Shown here: in pieces, positions 1-5,588 of the stretch
Numbering within the stretch: position 1 is the stretch's first letter
How the letters are laid out: every line of letters begins with the position of its first letter
Source: Candidatus Neoflavobacterium equi
GTDB lineage: Bacteria; Bacteroidota; Bacteroidia; Flavobacteriales; Flavobacteriaceae
NCBI GenBank assembly: GCA_018065745.1
Contig: JAGHSS010000081.1
Location: 1 to 5,735, forward strand
Direction of reading: 5' to 3'
DNA: 5,735 bases
Translations under genes and position numbers: made by a program
Notes under the pieces: model-generated
What the model saw: only the letters and a program-made list of their open reading frames with translations
Database searches by the model: none
Told to the model about the DNA's origin: nothing

Positions 1-7
1 ATATTTG
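1..7 (+). promoter_or_regulatory. Possible truncated -7 promoter element of the EEP nuclease gene
   Basis: The window opens with ATATTTG. If the base just before the window is T, this completes TATATTTG, an exact match to the Bacteroidota -7 consensus TAnnTTTG. It lies 22 nt before the ATG at 30, so the leader would be about 15-20 nt. The -33 box would be outside the window. No Shine-Dalgarno sequence is visible in the AT-only leader. This is an inference from a partial motif. Confidence 0.3.
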
Positions 8-29
8 ATATTAATTTAATATATTAAGC

Positions 30-1142
30 ATGAAAGTAAATTCATGGTCACTGCTAGCATTGACTTTATTGGCTACAACCTTATCTTTTGGTCAAGCTAA
101 AAAATTTAAAATACACACAGTTGCGTTTTATAACGTAGAAAACTTGTTTGATACCATCAAAGGACCAAACTTTGACGAAGAGTGGTTGCCAAACGGTGCA
201 CAGGGATGGAATTCAGCAAAATACAATAAGAAATTAGGACTTCTTTCCAAAGTAATTCCTGAAATTGGTACTAATGATCAGCAAAAAGAATCTCCTGTTG
301 TTGTTGGAGTTACTGAGGTTGAGAACAGAGGTGTTTTGGAAGATTTGGTAAAAACGCCAAACATGATCAAACACAACTATGGGGTGGTTCATTTTGATTC
401 TCCAGACAAGCGTGGTATTGATGTTGGTTTTTTGTATAAAAAAGATAAATTCACACCAATCAGCTATAAAAACATTCCGTTGTACATCTACCAAGGGATG
501 GAAACTAAAAATGTAAAAATCACTGTTGGTGAGGATAATGAAGCGACAAACAATATAAACGTGGATGTAAACACCAAACGTGTATATACCCGTGATCAAT
601 TGTTAGTTACAGGGATTTTGGAAGGTGAAGAAGTTCACTTCATTGTGAATCACTGGCCTTCACGTTCTGGTGGTGAAAAGCGCAGTAGCCCATTTAGAGA
701 AGCTGCTGGTAAATTGAACAGAAAAATTATTGACTCACTTTATGCAATCAATCCAGATGCTAAAGTGATGACCATGGGAGATATGAATGACGGTCCTTAC
801 AACAAAAGTATAACAACTAGTTTGGGTGCTGTTGGAGATAGAAACAATGTGGTTAAAGGTGGATTGTACAATCCAATGTATCAAATGCACAAAGAAGGTT
901 TGGGTACATTAGCATATAGAGATGCTTGGGATGTTTTTGACCAAATTATTATTTCTGAACCATTGACAAGAAAGGATGACTATTCTTCATTGCGTTATTG
1001 GAAAGCGGGAATCTATGACAAAGATTATTTAAAACAAAAATCAGGTCAATACAAAGGTTATCCGTTGAGAAATTCTAATGGAGAGCCTGGATATTCAGAT
1101 CACTTCCCGGTTTACATTTACTTGTTGAAAGAAATTAAATAA
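30..1142 (+). CDS. Secreted endonuclease/exonuclease/phosphatase (EEP) family protein
   Basis: This 370-residue protein is a probable exported, Mg-dependent phosphodiesterase or nuclease of the DNase I/exonuclease III fold. Residues 1 to about 22 look like a type I signal peptide (Lys2, hydrophobic 8-18, then SFGQA). There is no lipobox and no cysteine anywhere in the protein, which suits an extracytoplasmic location. The EEP motifs appear in order: NVENLFD (35-41, metal/active-site Asn), TEVEN (95-99, metal-binding Glu96), RGIDVGFLY (128-136), NHWPSRSGG (207-215, catalytic His208), GDMND (250-254, Asp251 and Asn253), DQIII (304-308) and SDHFP (356-360, Asp357-His358 pair). All catalytic positions are present, so it should be active. 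The substrate (DNA, RNA, nucleotide or phospholipid headgroup) cannot be told from sequence. It appears monocistronic: a possible promoter lies at the window edge and a terminator follows the stop. A role in extracellular nucleic-acid or phosphate scavenging is an inference. Confidence 0.9.
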   Translation: MKVNSWSLLALTLLATTLSFGQAKKFKIHTVAFYNVENLFDTIKGPNFDEEWLPNGAQGWNSAKYNKKLGLLSKVIPEIGTNDQQKESPVVVGVTEVENRGVLEDLVKTPNMIKHNYGVVHFDSPDKRGIDVGFLYKKDKFTPISYKNIPLYIYQGMETKNVKITVGEDNEATNNINVDVNTKRVYTRDQLLVTGILEGEEVHFIVNHWPSRSGGEKRSSPFREAAGKLNRKIIDSLYAINPDAKVMTMGDMNDGPYNKSITTSLGAVGDRNNVVKGGLYNPMYQMHKEGLGTLAYRDAWDVFDQIIISEPLTRKDDYSSLRYWKAGIYDKDYLKQKSGQYKGYPLRNSNGEPGYSDHFPVYIYLLKEIK

Positions 1143-1154
1143 AACCTAATTATG

Positions 1155-1188
1155 AAAAGAGCTGTTTGTTAAAACAGCTCTTTTTTTT
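1155..1188 (+). terminator. Intrinsic terminator of the EEP nuclease gene
   Basis: A perfect 9-bp stem, GAGCTGTTT (1159-1167) with AAACAGCTC (1172-1180), encloses a GTTA loop and is followed by eight T residues (1181-1188). Four A residues before the stem (1155-1158) can pair with the first Ts, so it may also terminate transcription arriving from the other strand. It starts 12 nt after the stop codon. Confidence 0.9.
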
Positions 1189-1269
1189 ATACATTTCTCT
1201 GTGTTTACCGTGTTTATTTTTTAAAAATAAAATAAGTGAGCTGATTTTTATAACTATTTTCTTTTTTTA

Positions 1270-1277
1270 TATCTTAG
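1270..1277 (+). promoter_or_regulatory. Candidate -7 promoter element of the dioxygenase-dehydrogenase operon
   Basis: TATCTTAG, followed by CAAAA, matches the Bacteroidota -7 consensus TAnnTTTG at all fixed positions but one. It sits 16 nt before the ATG at 1294, which predicts a very short leader of about 10 nt. I see no convincing TTG-type -33 element at the expected distance, so the promoter may be weak or need an activator. Confidence 0.45.
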
Positions 1278-1283
1278 CAAAAC

Positions 1284-1293
1284 AGTACGTACT
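1284..1293. repeat. Perfect 10-bp palindrome abutting the dioxygenase start codon
   Basis: AGTACGTACT is its own reverse complement and ends on the base before the ATG at 1294. It lies at or just downstream of the predicted transcription start of the operon. A palindrome here could be an operator for a dimeric regulator, or it could be chance. Confidence 0.4.
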
Positions 1294-1827
1294 ATGGAAA
1301 TAAAAAAACCTTTCAATCTCAATGAGTGGATTGATGCCAATAGGGCATTGCTAAAACCACCGGTTGGCAATAAAAATTTATATGTGGAGTCTGACGATTA
1401 TATAGTTATGATTGTTGCAGGTCCTAACGCCAGAAAAGATTACCACTATAATGAAACGGAAGAATTATTTTATCAATTGGAAGGTACAATTCAAGTGGCT
1501 TACCAATTGGAGGGTGTCAAACACCTGGTAACTTTAAATGCAGGGGATCTTTTTTTACTACCTGCTAAAATCCCACATTCTCCTTCAAGATCTGAAAATT
1601 CCCTGGGTTTAGTCATTGAACGCAAACGTGCGGGAAGAGGTTTTACTGACGGACTGTTGTGGTTCTGTGAGGGGTGTAATGAAAAATTACACGAGGTCTA
1701 TTTTGAACTTCACAATATTGAAAAGGATTTTCTTCCTCATTTTCAAACCTTCTATTCCAATGAAGAGTTGAGAACTTGTAAATGCTGTGGTGCCGTCTTG
1801 GAGACGGATACTAAATACATGAAATAA
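1294..1827 (+). CDS. nbaC: 3-hydroxyanthranilate 3,4-dioxygenase
   Basis: This 177-residue cytosolic cupin uses Fe(II) and O2 to open the ring of 3-hydroxyanthranilate, giving 2-amino-3-carboxymuconate 6-semialdehyde. That product either cyclises to quinolinate for NAD synthesis or is decarboxylated and degraded. The iron ligands of the family fall at the same numbers as in the well-studied bacterial enzyme: His51, Glu57 and His95. The substrate-binding residues Arg47 and Arg99 are present, and Glu109 fits the conserved active-site Glu. The C-terminal rubredoxin-like site has all four cysteines, Cys125-x-x-Cys128 and Cys162-x-x-Cys165, with an extra Cys164. Length is typical of the bacterial family. 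The ATG at 1294 gives the usual N-terminus (a short helix ending in NEWID, then LLKPPVGN). The next gene starts 16 nt downstream, so the two are very likely one transcript. Other kynurenine-pathway genes are not in the window. The gene symbol follows bacterial catabolic usage; HAAO is the eukaryotic name. Confidence 0.96.
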   Translation: MEIKKPFNLNEWIDANRALLKPPVGNKNLYVESDDYIVMIVAGPNARKDYHYNETEELFYQLEGTIQVAYQLEGVKHLVTLNAGDLFLLPAKIPHSPSRSENSLGLVIERKRAGRGFTDGLLWFCEGCNEKLHEVYFELHNIEKDFLPHFQTFYSNEELRTCKCCGAVLETDTKYMK

Positions 1828-1843
1828 ACAAACAATAGATATA

Positions 1844-3391
1844 ATGACTACAAATTTAAAACCCTTCGGGATCACGGAAGCTTTACAGGCTTTGGGGATT
1901 AAAGAAACAAATATGGGTGCTTCTACTGGAAGTAACTGGTTTGCAAACGGTAAGACAATTGAATCCTATTCACCAGCTGACGGTTCTTTGATTGGAAGCG
2001 TGGTTTGTGCTACTGCTGCAGACTATGAAAAAGCAATGGCTACAGCTTCTGATGCATTTAAAGTTTGGCGTCAAGTTCCTGCTCCAAAACGTGGGGAGAT
2101 TGTGCGTCAAATGGCTGAAGAATTGCGTGCAAACAAAGAGGCATTGGGTAAATTAGTGTCTTATGAAATGGGTAAAAGTTTACAAGAAGGATTGGGTGAG
2201 GTTCAAGAAATGATTGATATCTCTGACTTTGCAGTGGGAATGTCCAGACAATTGTATGGGTTCACAATGCATTCTGAAAGACCTAACCACAGAATGTATG
2301 ACCAATACCACCCGTTGGGAGTTGTTGGGATTATTTCTGCTTTTAACTTCCCTGTGGCAGTTTGGGCTTGGAACTTAATGTTGGCACTTATTTGTGGTGA
2401 CGTTTGTATCTGGAAACCGTCTTCTAAAACGCCTTTGTGTGCTATTGCATGTCAAAATATTATTTTAAAAGTGTTGGAACGCAACAACCTTCCTGAGGGA
2501 ATTTCTTGTTTGGTAGTTGGGAATGAATCTGGTGATTTGATCAACAACGACAAACGTATTCCTTTGGTTTCTTTTACGGGTTCTACAAGAATTGGAAGAC
2601 ACGTGTCTTCAACTGTAGCTCAACGTTTTGGTCGTGCGATTTTGGAGTTGGGTGGTAACAATGCAATCATTGTTTCTGAACATGCAGATTTAAATATGGT
2701 TCTTGTTGGTGCGGTGTTTGGCGCTGTGGGTACTGCAGGTCAACGTTGTACAACAACAAGACGTTTGATTATTCACGAAAGTGTGTATGACAAAACAATT
2801 GCAACATTGCAAAGCGCTTATGGTCAATTGAAAATTGGAAACCCATTGGATGCAACTAATCACGTTGGTCCGCTGATTGACAAAGGTGCTGTAGCTGATT
2901 ATTTGGACGCTATTGAAAAAGCGAAGGCTGAGGGTGGAAAAATTATTGTTGAAGGTGGTGTGGTTACAGGGGAAGGATATGAGTCTGGATGCTATGTAAA
3001 ACCATGTATCATTGAAGCTAAAAATGACTTTGCAATTGTACAACATGAAACCTTTGCTCCAATCTTATATGTGATGAAATACAGCACTATTGAGGAGGCT
3101 ATTGAAATGCAAAATGGGGTACCTCAAGGATTGTCATCTTCTATCTTCACTAACAATATGAGAGAGATGGAATTGTTCTTGTCTCAGGCTGGTTCTGACT
3201 GTGGAATTGCGAATGTGAACATTGGTACTTCTGGTGCAGAGATTGGTGGTGCTTTTGGTGGTGAAAAAGAAACAGGTGGTGGACGTGAGTCTGGATCTGA
3301 CGCTTGGAAAACATACATGAGAAGACAAACAAATACCATCAACTATGGTTCTGAGTTGCCTTTGGCTCAAGGGATCACGTTTGATTTTTAA
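1844..3391 (+). CDS. ALDH7 (antiquitin-type) NAD(P)-dependent aldehyde dehydrogenase
   Basis: This 515-residue protein oxidises an aldehyde to a carboxylate with NAD(P)+. The whole chain resembles antiquitin/AmaB, the alpha-aminoadipate semialdehyde dehydrogenase of lysine breakdown. Catalytic and cofactor residues are intact: oxyanion Asn168 in AFNFPVAVW, Lys191 in WKPSSKTP, the Rossmann turn FTGSTRIG (244-251), general base Glu268 in LELGGNNA, nucleophile Cys302 in GQRCTTTRR, and Glu402/Phe404 in HETFAPILY. Family-specific ALDH7 signatures include GEVQE (118-122), AFGGEKETGGGRESG (470-484) and the C-terminal LPLAQGI. Glu122 and Arg301 align with the pair that antiquitin uses to hold the amino and carboxyl ends of its substrate. 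No signal peptide is seen, so it is cytosolic. Co-transcription with the 3-hydroxyanthranilate dioxygenase raises the possibility that its substrate is 2-aminomuconate semialdehyde, which shares that C6 amino-acid skeleton. Family is very secure; substrate is not. Confidence 0.93.
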   Translation: MTTNLKPFGITEALQALGIKETNMGASTGSNWFANGKTIESYSPADGSLIGSVVCATAADYEKAMATASDAFKVWRQVPAPKRGEIVRQMAEELRANKEALGKLVSYEMGKSLQEGLGEVQEMIDISDFAVGMSRQLYGFTMHSERPNHRMYDQYHPLGVVGIISAFNFPVAVWAWNLMLALICGDVCIWKPSSKTPLCAIACQNIILKVLERNNLPEGISCLVVGNESGDLINNDKRIPLVSFTGSTRIGRHVSSTVAQRFGRAILELGGNNAIIVSEHADLNMVLVGAVFGAVGTAGQRCTTTRRLIIHESVYDKTIATLQSAYGQLKIGNPLDATNHVGPLIDKGAVADYLDAIEKAKAEGGKIIVEGGVVTGEGYESGCYVKPCIIEAKNDFAIVQHETFAPILYVMKYSTIEEAIEMQNGVPQGLSSSIFTNNMREMELFLSQAGSDCGIANVNIGTSGAEIGGAFGGEKETGGGRESGSDAWKTYMRRQTNTINYGSELPLAQGITFDF

Positions 3392-3411
3392 GTTTTGAAA
3401 ACATCTAAATA

Positions 3412-3446
3412 AAAAGAGGGTTTGCACATTGCAAACCCTCTTTTGT
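3412..3446 (+). terminator. Strong, probably bidirectional intrinsic terminator after the ALDH gene
   Basis: A perfect 14-bp inverted repeat pairs AAAAGAGGGTTTGC (3412-3425) with GCAAACCCTCTTTT (3431-3444) around the loop ACATT. The paired A and T tracts give a U-run on either strand. It starts 20 nt after the ALDH stop and lies between convergent genes, so it can end the operon on the plus strand and stop leftward transcripts from the PhnA gene. Confidence 0.93.
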
Positions 3447-3474
3447 TTGTATTGATATGGTGTTTGATGGAACT

Positions 3475-3567
3475 GCGTTAGGTGTAGTAGCGGCATCCTT
3501 TTTTTATGGCGGTAGCCTAAAAAAAGATAAAGCGGAAACACCGACCCCTTTTTCAGGGGGAACGCCC
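3475..3567. repeat. Structured intergenic repeat-like element (nested inverted repeats)
   Basis: About 93 nt between convergent genes fold into a nested set of stems seen directly in the sequence. Outer pair: GCGTT (3475-3479) with AACGC (3561-3565). Next pair: GGTGT (3481-3485) with ACACC (3538-3542). Inner hairpin: CTTTTTTTA (3498-3506) with TAAAAAAAG (3518-3526), continued by GGC (3508-3510) with GCC (3515-3517) around a GGTA tetraloop, with T3507 bulged. Side hairpin: CCCCT (3545-3549) with AGGGG (3555-3559). On the minus strand it begins GGGCGTTCCCCC and ends CCTAACGC. I recall similar GGGCGTT...CCCTAACGC intergenic blocks in flavobacterial genomes, so a dispersed REP-like repeat is the best guess. 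That recollection is not checked here, and only one copy lies in this window. Confidence 0.6.
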
Positions 3568-3584
3568 AAAAAACAAAAAAAATA

Positions 3585-4172
3585 TTATTTTGTCTTCTTT
3601 ACATATTGTGTCAAAATCACGATGTGCTGTCCTTCAACACGTCCTTCAATTTGATCAGCGTTGTCCCAAACCACTTTGATGTTGTGCACTGCGGCTCCTC
3701 TCTTAGCGGTGAAATTTGCGCCTTTTACATCCAAATCTTTGATCAAAACTACAGAATCACCGTCAAAAAGTAAATTTCCGTTGGAATCCTTGTGAATAAT
3801 TTTGTTCTCATCTTCTTCAGTTCCTTCTCCAGTGGCAGACGCCCAGGCAAGGGTTTCCTCATCTAAATACATCATGTCAAGCAAATCTTGTGGCCATCCT
3901 TCTGATTTCAAACGGCTCAACATGCGCCAAGACAAAACTTGAACTGGAATATTTTCATTCCACATGGAATCGCTTAAAACTCTAAAATGGTTTGGATCTG
4001 TAGGTTTAACATTCTCTACTTGATCCTTACAATTTTTACATAACAAAACCGAATTTTCTAAAGTATCAGCAGCATCTGGCGGTAAATTGTACACTTCTAA
4101 ATCATGCTCATAAGAACATAATTCACAAATGGAACCACTGCGATCTTTTAGTTTTTTTTCAATTACACTCAT
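3585..4172 (-). CDS. Long-form PhnA (YjdM-like) domain protein with N-terminal zinc-binding region
   Basis: This is a 195-residue cytosolic protein. Residues about 127-195 are a PhnA/YjdM domain, recognisable from HKDSNGNLLFDGDSV, IKDLDVKGANFTAKRG and the terminal YVKK. The N-terminal part has two CxxC pairs (Cys16/Cys19 and Cys45/Cys48), spaced like a treble-clef zinc site. Between them lie LEVYNLPPD and an Asn before the second pair, a layout resembling an HNH nuclease (LEVHHI...N...LCxxC) in which the catalytic His is replaced. Residues 62-111 are a conserved linker (SDSMWNENIPVQVLSWRML, GWPQDLLDMMYLDEETLAW) that I recall from the roughly 190-residue 'PhnA' proteins of other bacteria. Despite the name, YjdM-type PhnA is not an established phosphonate-degrading enzyme in this context, and no phosphonate genes are nearby. 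The biochemical function is unknown. Its ATG is 2 nt after the stop of the upstream secreted protein gene, so it is probably co-transcribed with it. Confidence 0.88.
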   Translation of the reverse strand: MSVIEKKLKDRSGSICELCSYEHDLEVYNLPPDAADTLENSVLLCKNCKDQVENVKPTDPNHFRVLSDSMWNENIPVQVLSWRMLSRLKSEGWPQDLLDMMYLDEETLAWASATGEGTEEDENKIIHKDSNGNLLFDGDSVVLIKDLDVKGANFTAKRGAAVHNIKVVWDNADQIEGRVEGQHIVILTQYVKKTK

Positions 4173-4174
4173 TA

Positions 4175-4666
4175 TTATAGATTAAATGAAACTCCAATAT
4201 TCCATTGGAATTGGTTGTTCAAATGTTCTGGTCCAACCAAATGGTTGTCATAAGATGCGATTGCAAATCCTACTTCAGTGAATAAACCAAATCCGTCTGA
4301 GAAGAAATAACGTGCACCAACGTGTCCACCAAAATTGTGTAAACCTAAGTCTAATCCTGGGTAAATATCCAATTCAGTTGGCAATTTCATAACACTTCCA
4401 ATATTTGCGTTGAAACGTGCTTTTAAATCAAATTTTTCATAGAAATCTGCTCCATCATAGAAACGGTGCGTCCCTAAGATGTAGTTTGATTGAACACCAA
4501 TAGACATGTTTTCTCCAATACCGTAATCATAAGTAGCCATGATTCCAGTTCCTCTGTCTTGAATGTTAGCTCCTACTTGAAATTTTTGGTCTCCTTTTCC
4601 ATTAAACGCTTGAGCACTAGCCATTACTGAGGCTAATGCGAATCCTAATGTCAATAGTTTTTTCAT
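4175..4666 (-). CDS. Small secreted outer-membrane beta-barrel-like protein
   Basis: This 163-residue protein has a clear signal peptide (MKKLLTLGFALASVMASAQA, 1-20) with an Ala-x-Ala cleavage region and no lipobox. The mature part is rich in Gly and aromatic residues in alternating stretches typical of short transmembrane beta strands: KFQVGANI (28-35), TGIMATYDYGIG, MSIGVQSNYILG, FDLKARFNANIG, ELDIYPGLDLGL, FGGHVGARYFF, FGLFTEVGFAIASYD and the C-terminal FQWNIGVSFNL. This count suggests an eight-strand barrel of the OmpA-TM/OprF-like size class. I think it belongs to an uncharacterised flavobacterial family (possibly DUF6646, from memory). No enzyme motif is visible; structural or outer-membrane roles are possible. 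It has its own promoter at 4681-4688 and runs into the PhnA-domain gene after 2 nt. Confidence 0.85.
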   Translation of the reverse strand: MKKLLTLGFALASVMASAQAFNGKGDQKFQVGANIQDRGTGIMATYDYGIGENMSIGVQSNYILGTHRFYDGADFYEKFDLKARFNANIGSVMKLPTELDIYPGLDLGLHNFGGHVGARYFFSDGFGLFTEVGFAIASYDNHLVGPEHLNNQFQWNIGVSFNL

Positions 4667-4680
4667 ATGTTAATTTTTTG

Positions 4681-4688
4681 CAAATGTA
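4681..4688 (-). promoter_or_regulatory. Bacteroidota -7 promoter element of the barrel-like protein gene
   Basis: Read on the minus strand the sequence is TACATTTG followed by CAAAA, an exact match to TAnnTTTG. It ends 14 nt before the ATG at 4666, so transcription would start a few bases upstream of the A-rich leader. TTTG and GTTC stretches upstream (about 4700-4715) could supply a -33 contact, but the spacing is not ideal. The element would drive both this gene and the PhnA-domain gene. Confidence 0.65.
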
Positions 4689-4725
4689 ATGTTTTTATAC
4701 AAATTTGAACAGGTTTTTTTATCAA

Positions 4726-5457
4726 TCAATTTCTTCCTTTTTCATTTGGATAAAGAATCGGTAAATTATCGCTTTGCCAGAAGGTTTTTGAATCCACATC
4801 CATCAGGGATAATTTTCCTTTGAAAGCGGCTCCTGTATCCAGGTTCCAAACGTTGCCTGCTTTGACGGGAATGCTGCTGTCAATGCGGGTAACGGGGGTA
4901 TGGCCAATGAAAATTTCCTTGTACAATTTCAAGCGCGTTGGGTAGGTAAGTGCGTCCATGGACAGGTTGGGATCCAAGGCCAATGCCATTTCCCAAAGGG
5001 TGCGGTCCCACCAAAAAAGTGGGGTGAAATATTCTGCTGTCACGCCTTTAAAATTGGTGAATCCCGCGTGGACAAACAAGCGGTTTTCTTGGTCCAAATG
5101 ATAGGGTTTTAACTCTTTTAAAAAGGCAATATGTGCTGCTTTCTGCGCTGGTTTTGCAGTCTGGTAAAGATCAACTGTGGACTGGCCGCCGTGAAAGCGC
5201 CAAAGTTCATTGTCTTCTCCTTGTGTCAACCATTTTAACAACATTTCTTCGTGGTTGCCCATCAGAAAAATGCAGTCTTGTGTCTGTTTTAATTCAATGA
5301 GGAAATCTAGTAAATTCAGGGTGTCGTTCCAGCCATCTACATAGTCTCCAAGAAATATTAAACGGTGATTTGGGGTGATTTCTGCACGCTGTAAAACTTG
5401 TTTCAAAGCTTTGAGTCCGCCGTGTATGTCTCCAATCACAAAGGTTTTTGATGTCAT
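4726..5457 (-). CDS. PPP-type metallophosphatase (serine/threonine phosphatase-like)
   Basis: This is a 243-residue cytosolic phosphoesterase with a two-metal calcineurin-like fold. Motifs in order, numbered from the ATG at 5457: GDIHGG (9-14; Asp10, His12), GDYVDGW (37-43; Asp38), GNHEE (67-71; Asn68 and catalytic His69), FVHAGF (128-133; His130), WWDRTLW (149-155) and IGHTPV (184-189; His186). All metal ligands are present. The usual GDxVDRG has Gly for Arg at position 42, which departs from classic PP1/PP2A and lambda-type enzymes and makes the substrate uncertain: phosphoprotein, diadenosine polyphosphate or another phosphoester. The reading frame extends six codons upstream to a TTG at 5475. 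I prefer the ATG at 5457 because it puts the Thr-Phe-Val-Ile-Gly-Asp strand directly at the N-terminus, as is usual, and has an A/T-rich leader. G+C is higher than in the neighbours (about half of bases in several 60-nt blocks). No hairpin terminator follows, so some readthrough into the barrel gene is possible. Confidence 0.9.
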   Translation of the reverse strand: MTSKTFVIGDIHGGLKALKQVLQRAEITPNHRLIFLGDYVDGWNDTLNLLDFLIELKQTQDCIFLMGNHEEMLLKWLTQGEDNELWRFHGGQSTVDLYQTAKPAQKAAHIAFLKELKPYHLDQENRLFVHAGFTNFKGVTAEYFTPLFWWDRTLWEMALALDPNLSMDALTYPTRLKLYKEIFIGHTPVTRIDSSIPVKAGNVWNLDTGAAFKGKLSLMDVDSKTFWQSDNLPILYPNEKGRN

Positions 5458-5509
5458 ATTAAATTTAAATGCCAAGGCACTTTAATGTTTGTTTGTATGT
5501 TTTGCGAAT

Positions 5510-5517
5510 CTAATGTA
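5510..5517 (-). promoter_or_regulatory. Weak -7 promoter candidate for the phosphatase gene
   Basis: On the minus strand this reads TACATTAG, one mismatch from TAnnTTTG. It would give a leader of about 45-50 nt before the ATG at 5457, with the alternative TTG at 5475 inside it. I see no clear -33 TTG upstream, so this is tentative. Confidence 0.35.
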
Positions 5518-5562
5518 GCCTAAATTTTAAAAATAAGCCTGATGTGGGGGCTTGAAATTGCG

Positions 5563-5588
5563 ATTTGAGTGCTGTTTTATACTCAAAT
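5563..5588. repeat. 8-bp inverted repeat with 10-nt spacer
   Basis: ATTTGAGT (5563-5570) and ACTCAAAT (5581-5588) are perfect reverse complements separated by 10 nt. No T-run follows the second arm on the plus strand and none precedes the first arm in a way that would make a minus-strand terminator. The arm and spacer sizes fit an operator for a dimeric regulator, or a small RNA hairpin. It lies about 45 nt upstream of the weak phosphatase promoter candidate. Confidence 0.4.

Noticed and set aside
234..599. 121-codon minus-strand open frame
   Set aside because: It is antisense to the EEP nuclease gene. The composition is dominated by Ile, Phe and Asn from reverse-complemented AT-rich codons, and no domain is recognisable.
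1213..1231. AT-rich palindrome TTTATTTTT/AAAAATAAA before the dioxygenase gene
   Set aside because: It contains only A and T, so it would form a very weak hairpin, and such symmetry is common in AT-rich intergenic DNA. It may just be part of an A/T-rich upstream promoter stretch.
1687..1875. 62-codon minus-strand open frame
   Set aside because: It is antisense across the dioxygenase-dehydrogenase junction and has no recognisable motif or promoter.
2690..3046. 118-codon minus-strand open frame
   Set aside because: It is antisense to the catalytic region of the ALDH gene, which is intact, so this is a shadow frame.
3134..3541. 135-codon minus-strand open frame and nested shorter frames
   Set aside because: It is antisense to the conserved C-terminus of the ALDH gene and crosses its terminator, and the product has no family-like motifs.
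3457..3654. 65-codon plus-strand open frame
   Set aside because: It runs through the structured repeat and into the 3' end of the PhnA-domain gene on the other strand. The translation is low-complexity with no recognisable domain.
4900..5112. 70-codon plus-strand open frame
   Set aside because: It is antisense to the phosphatase gene, whose motifs are all intact.
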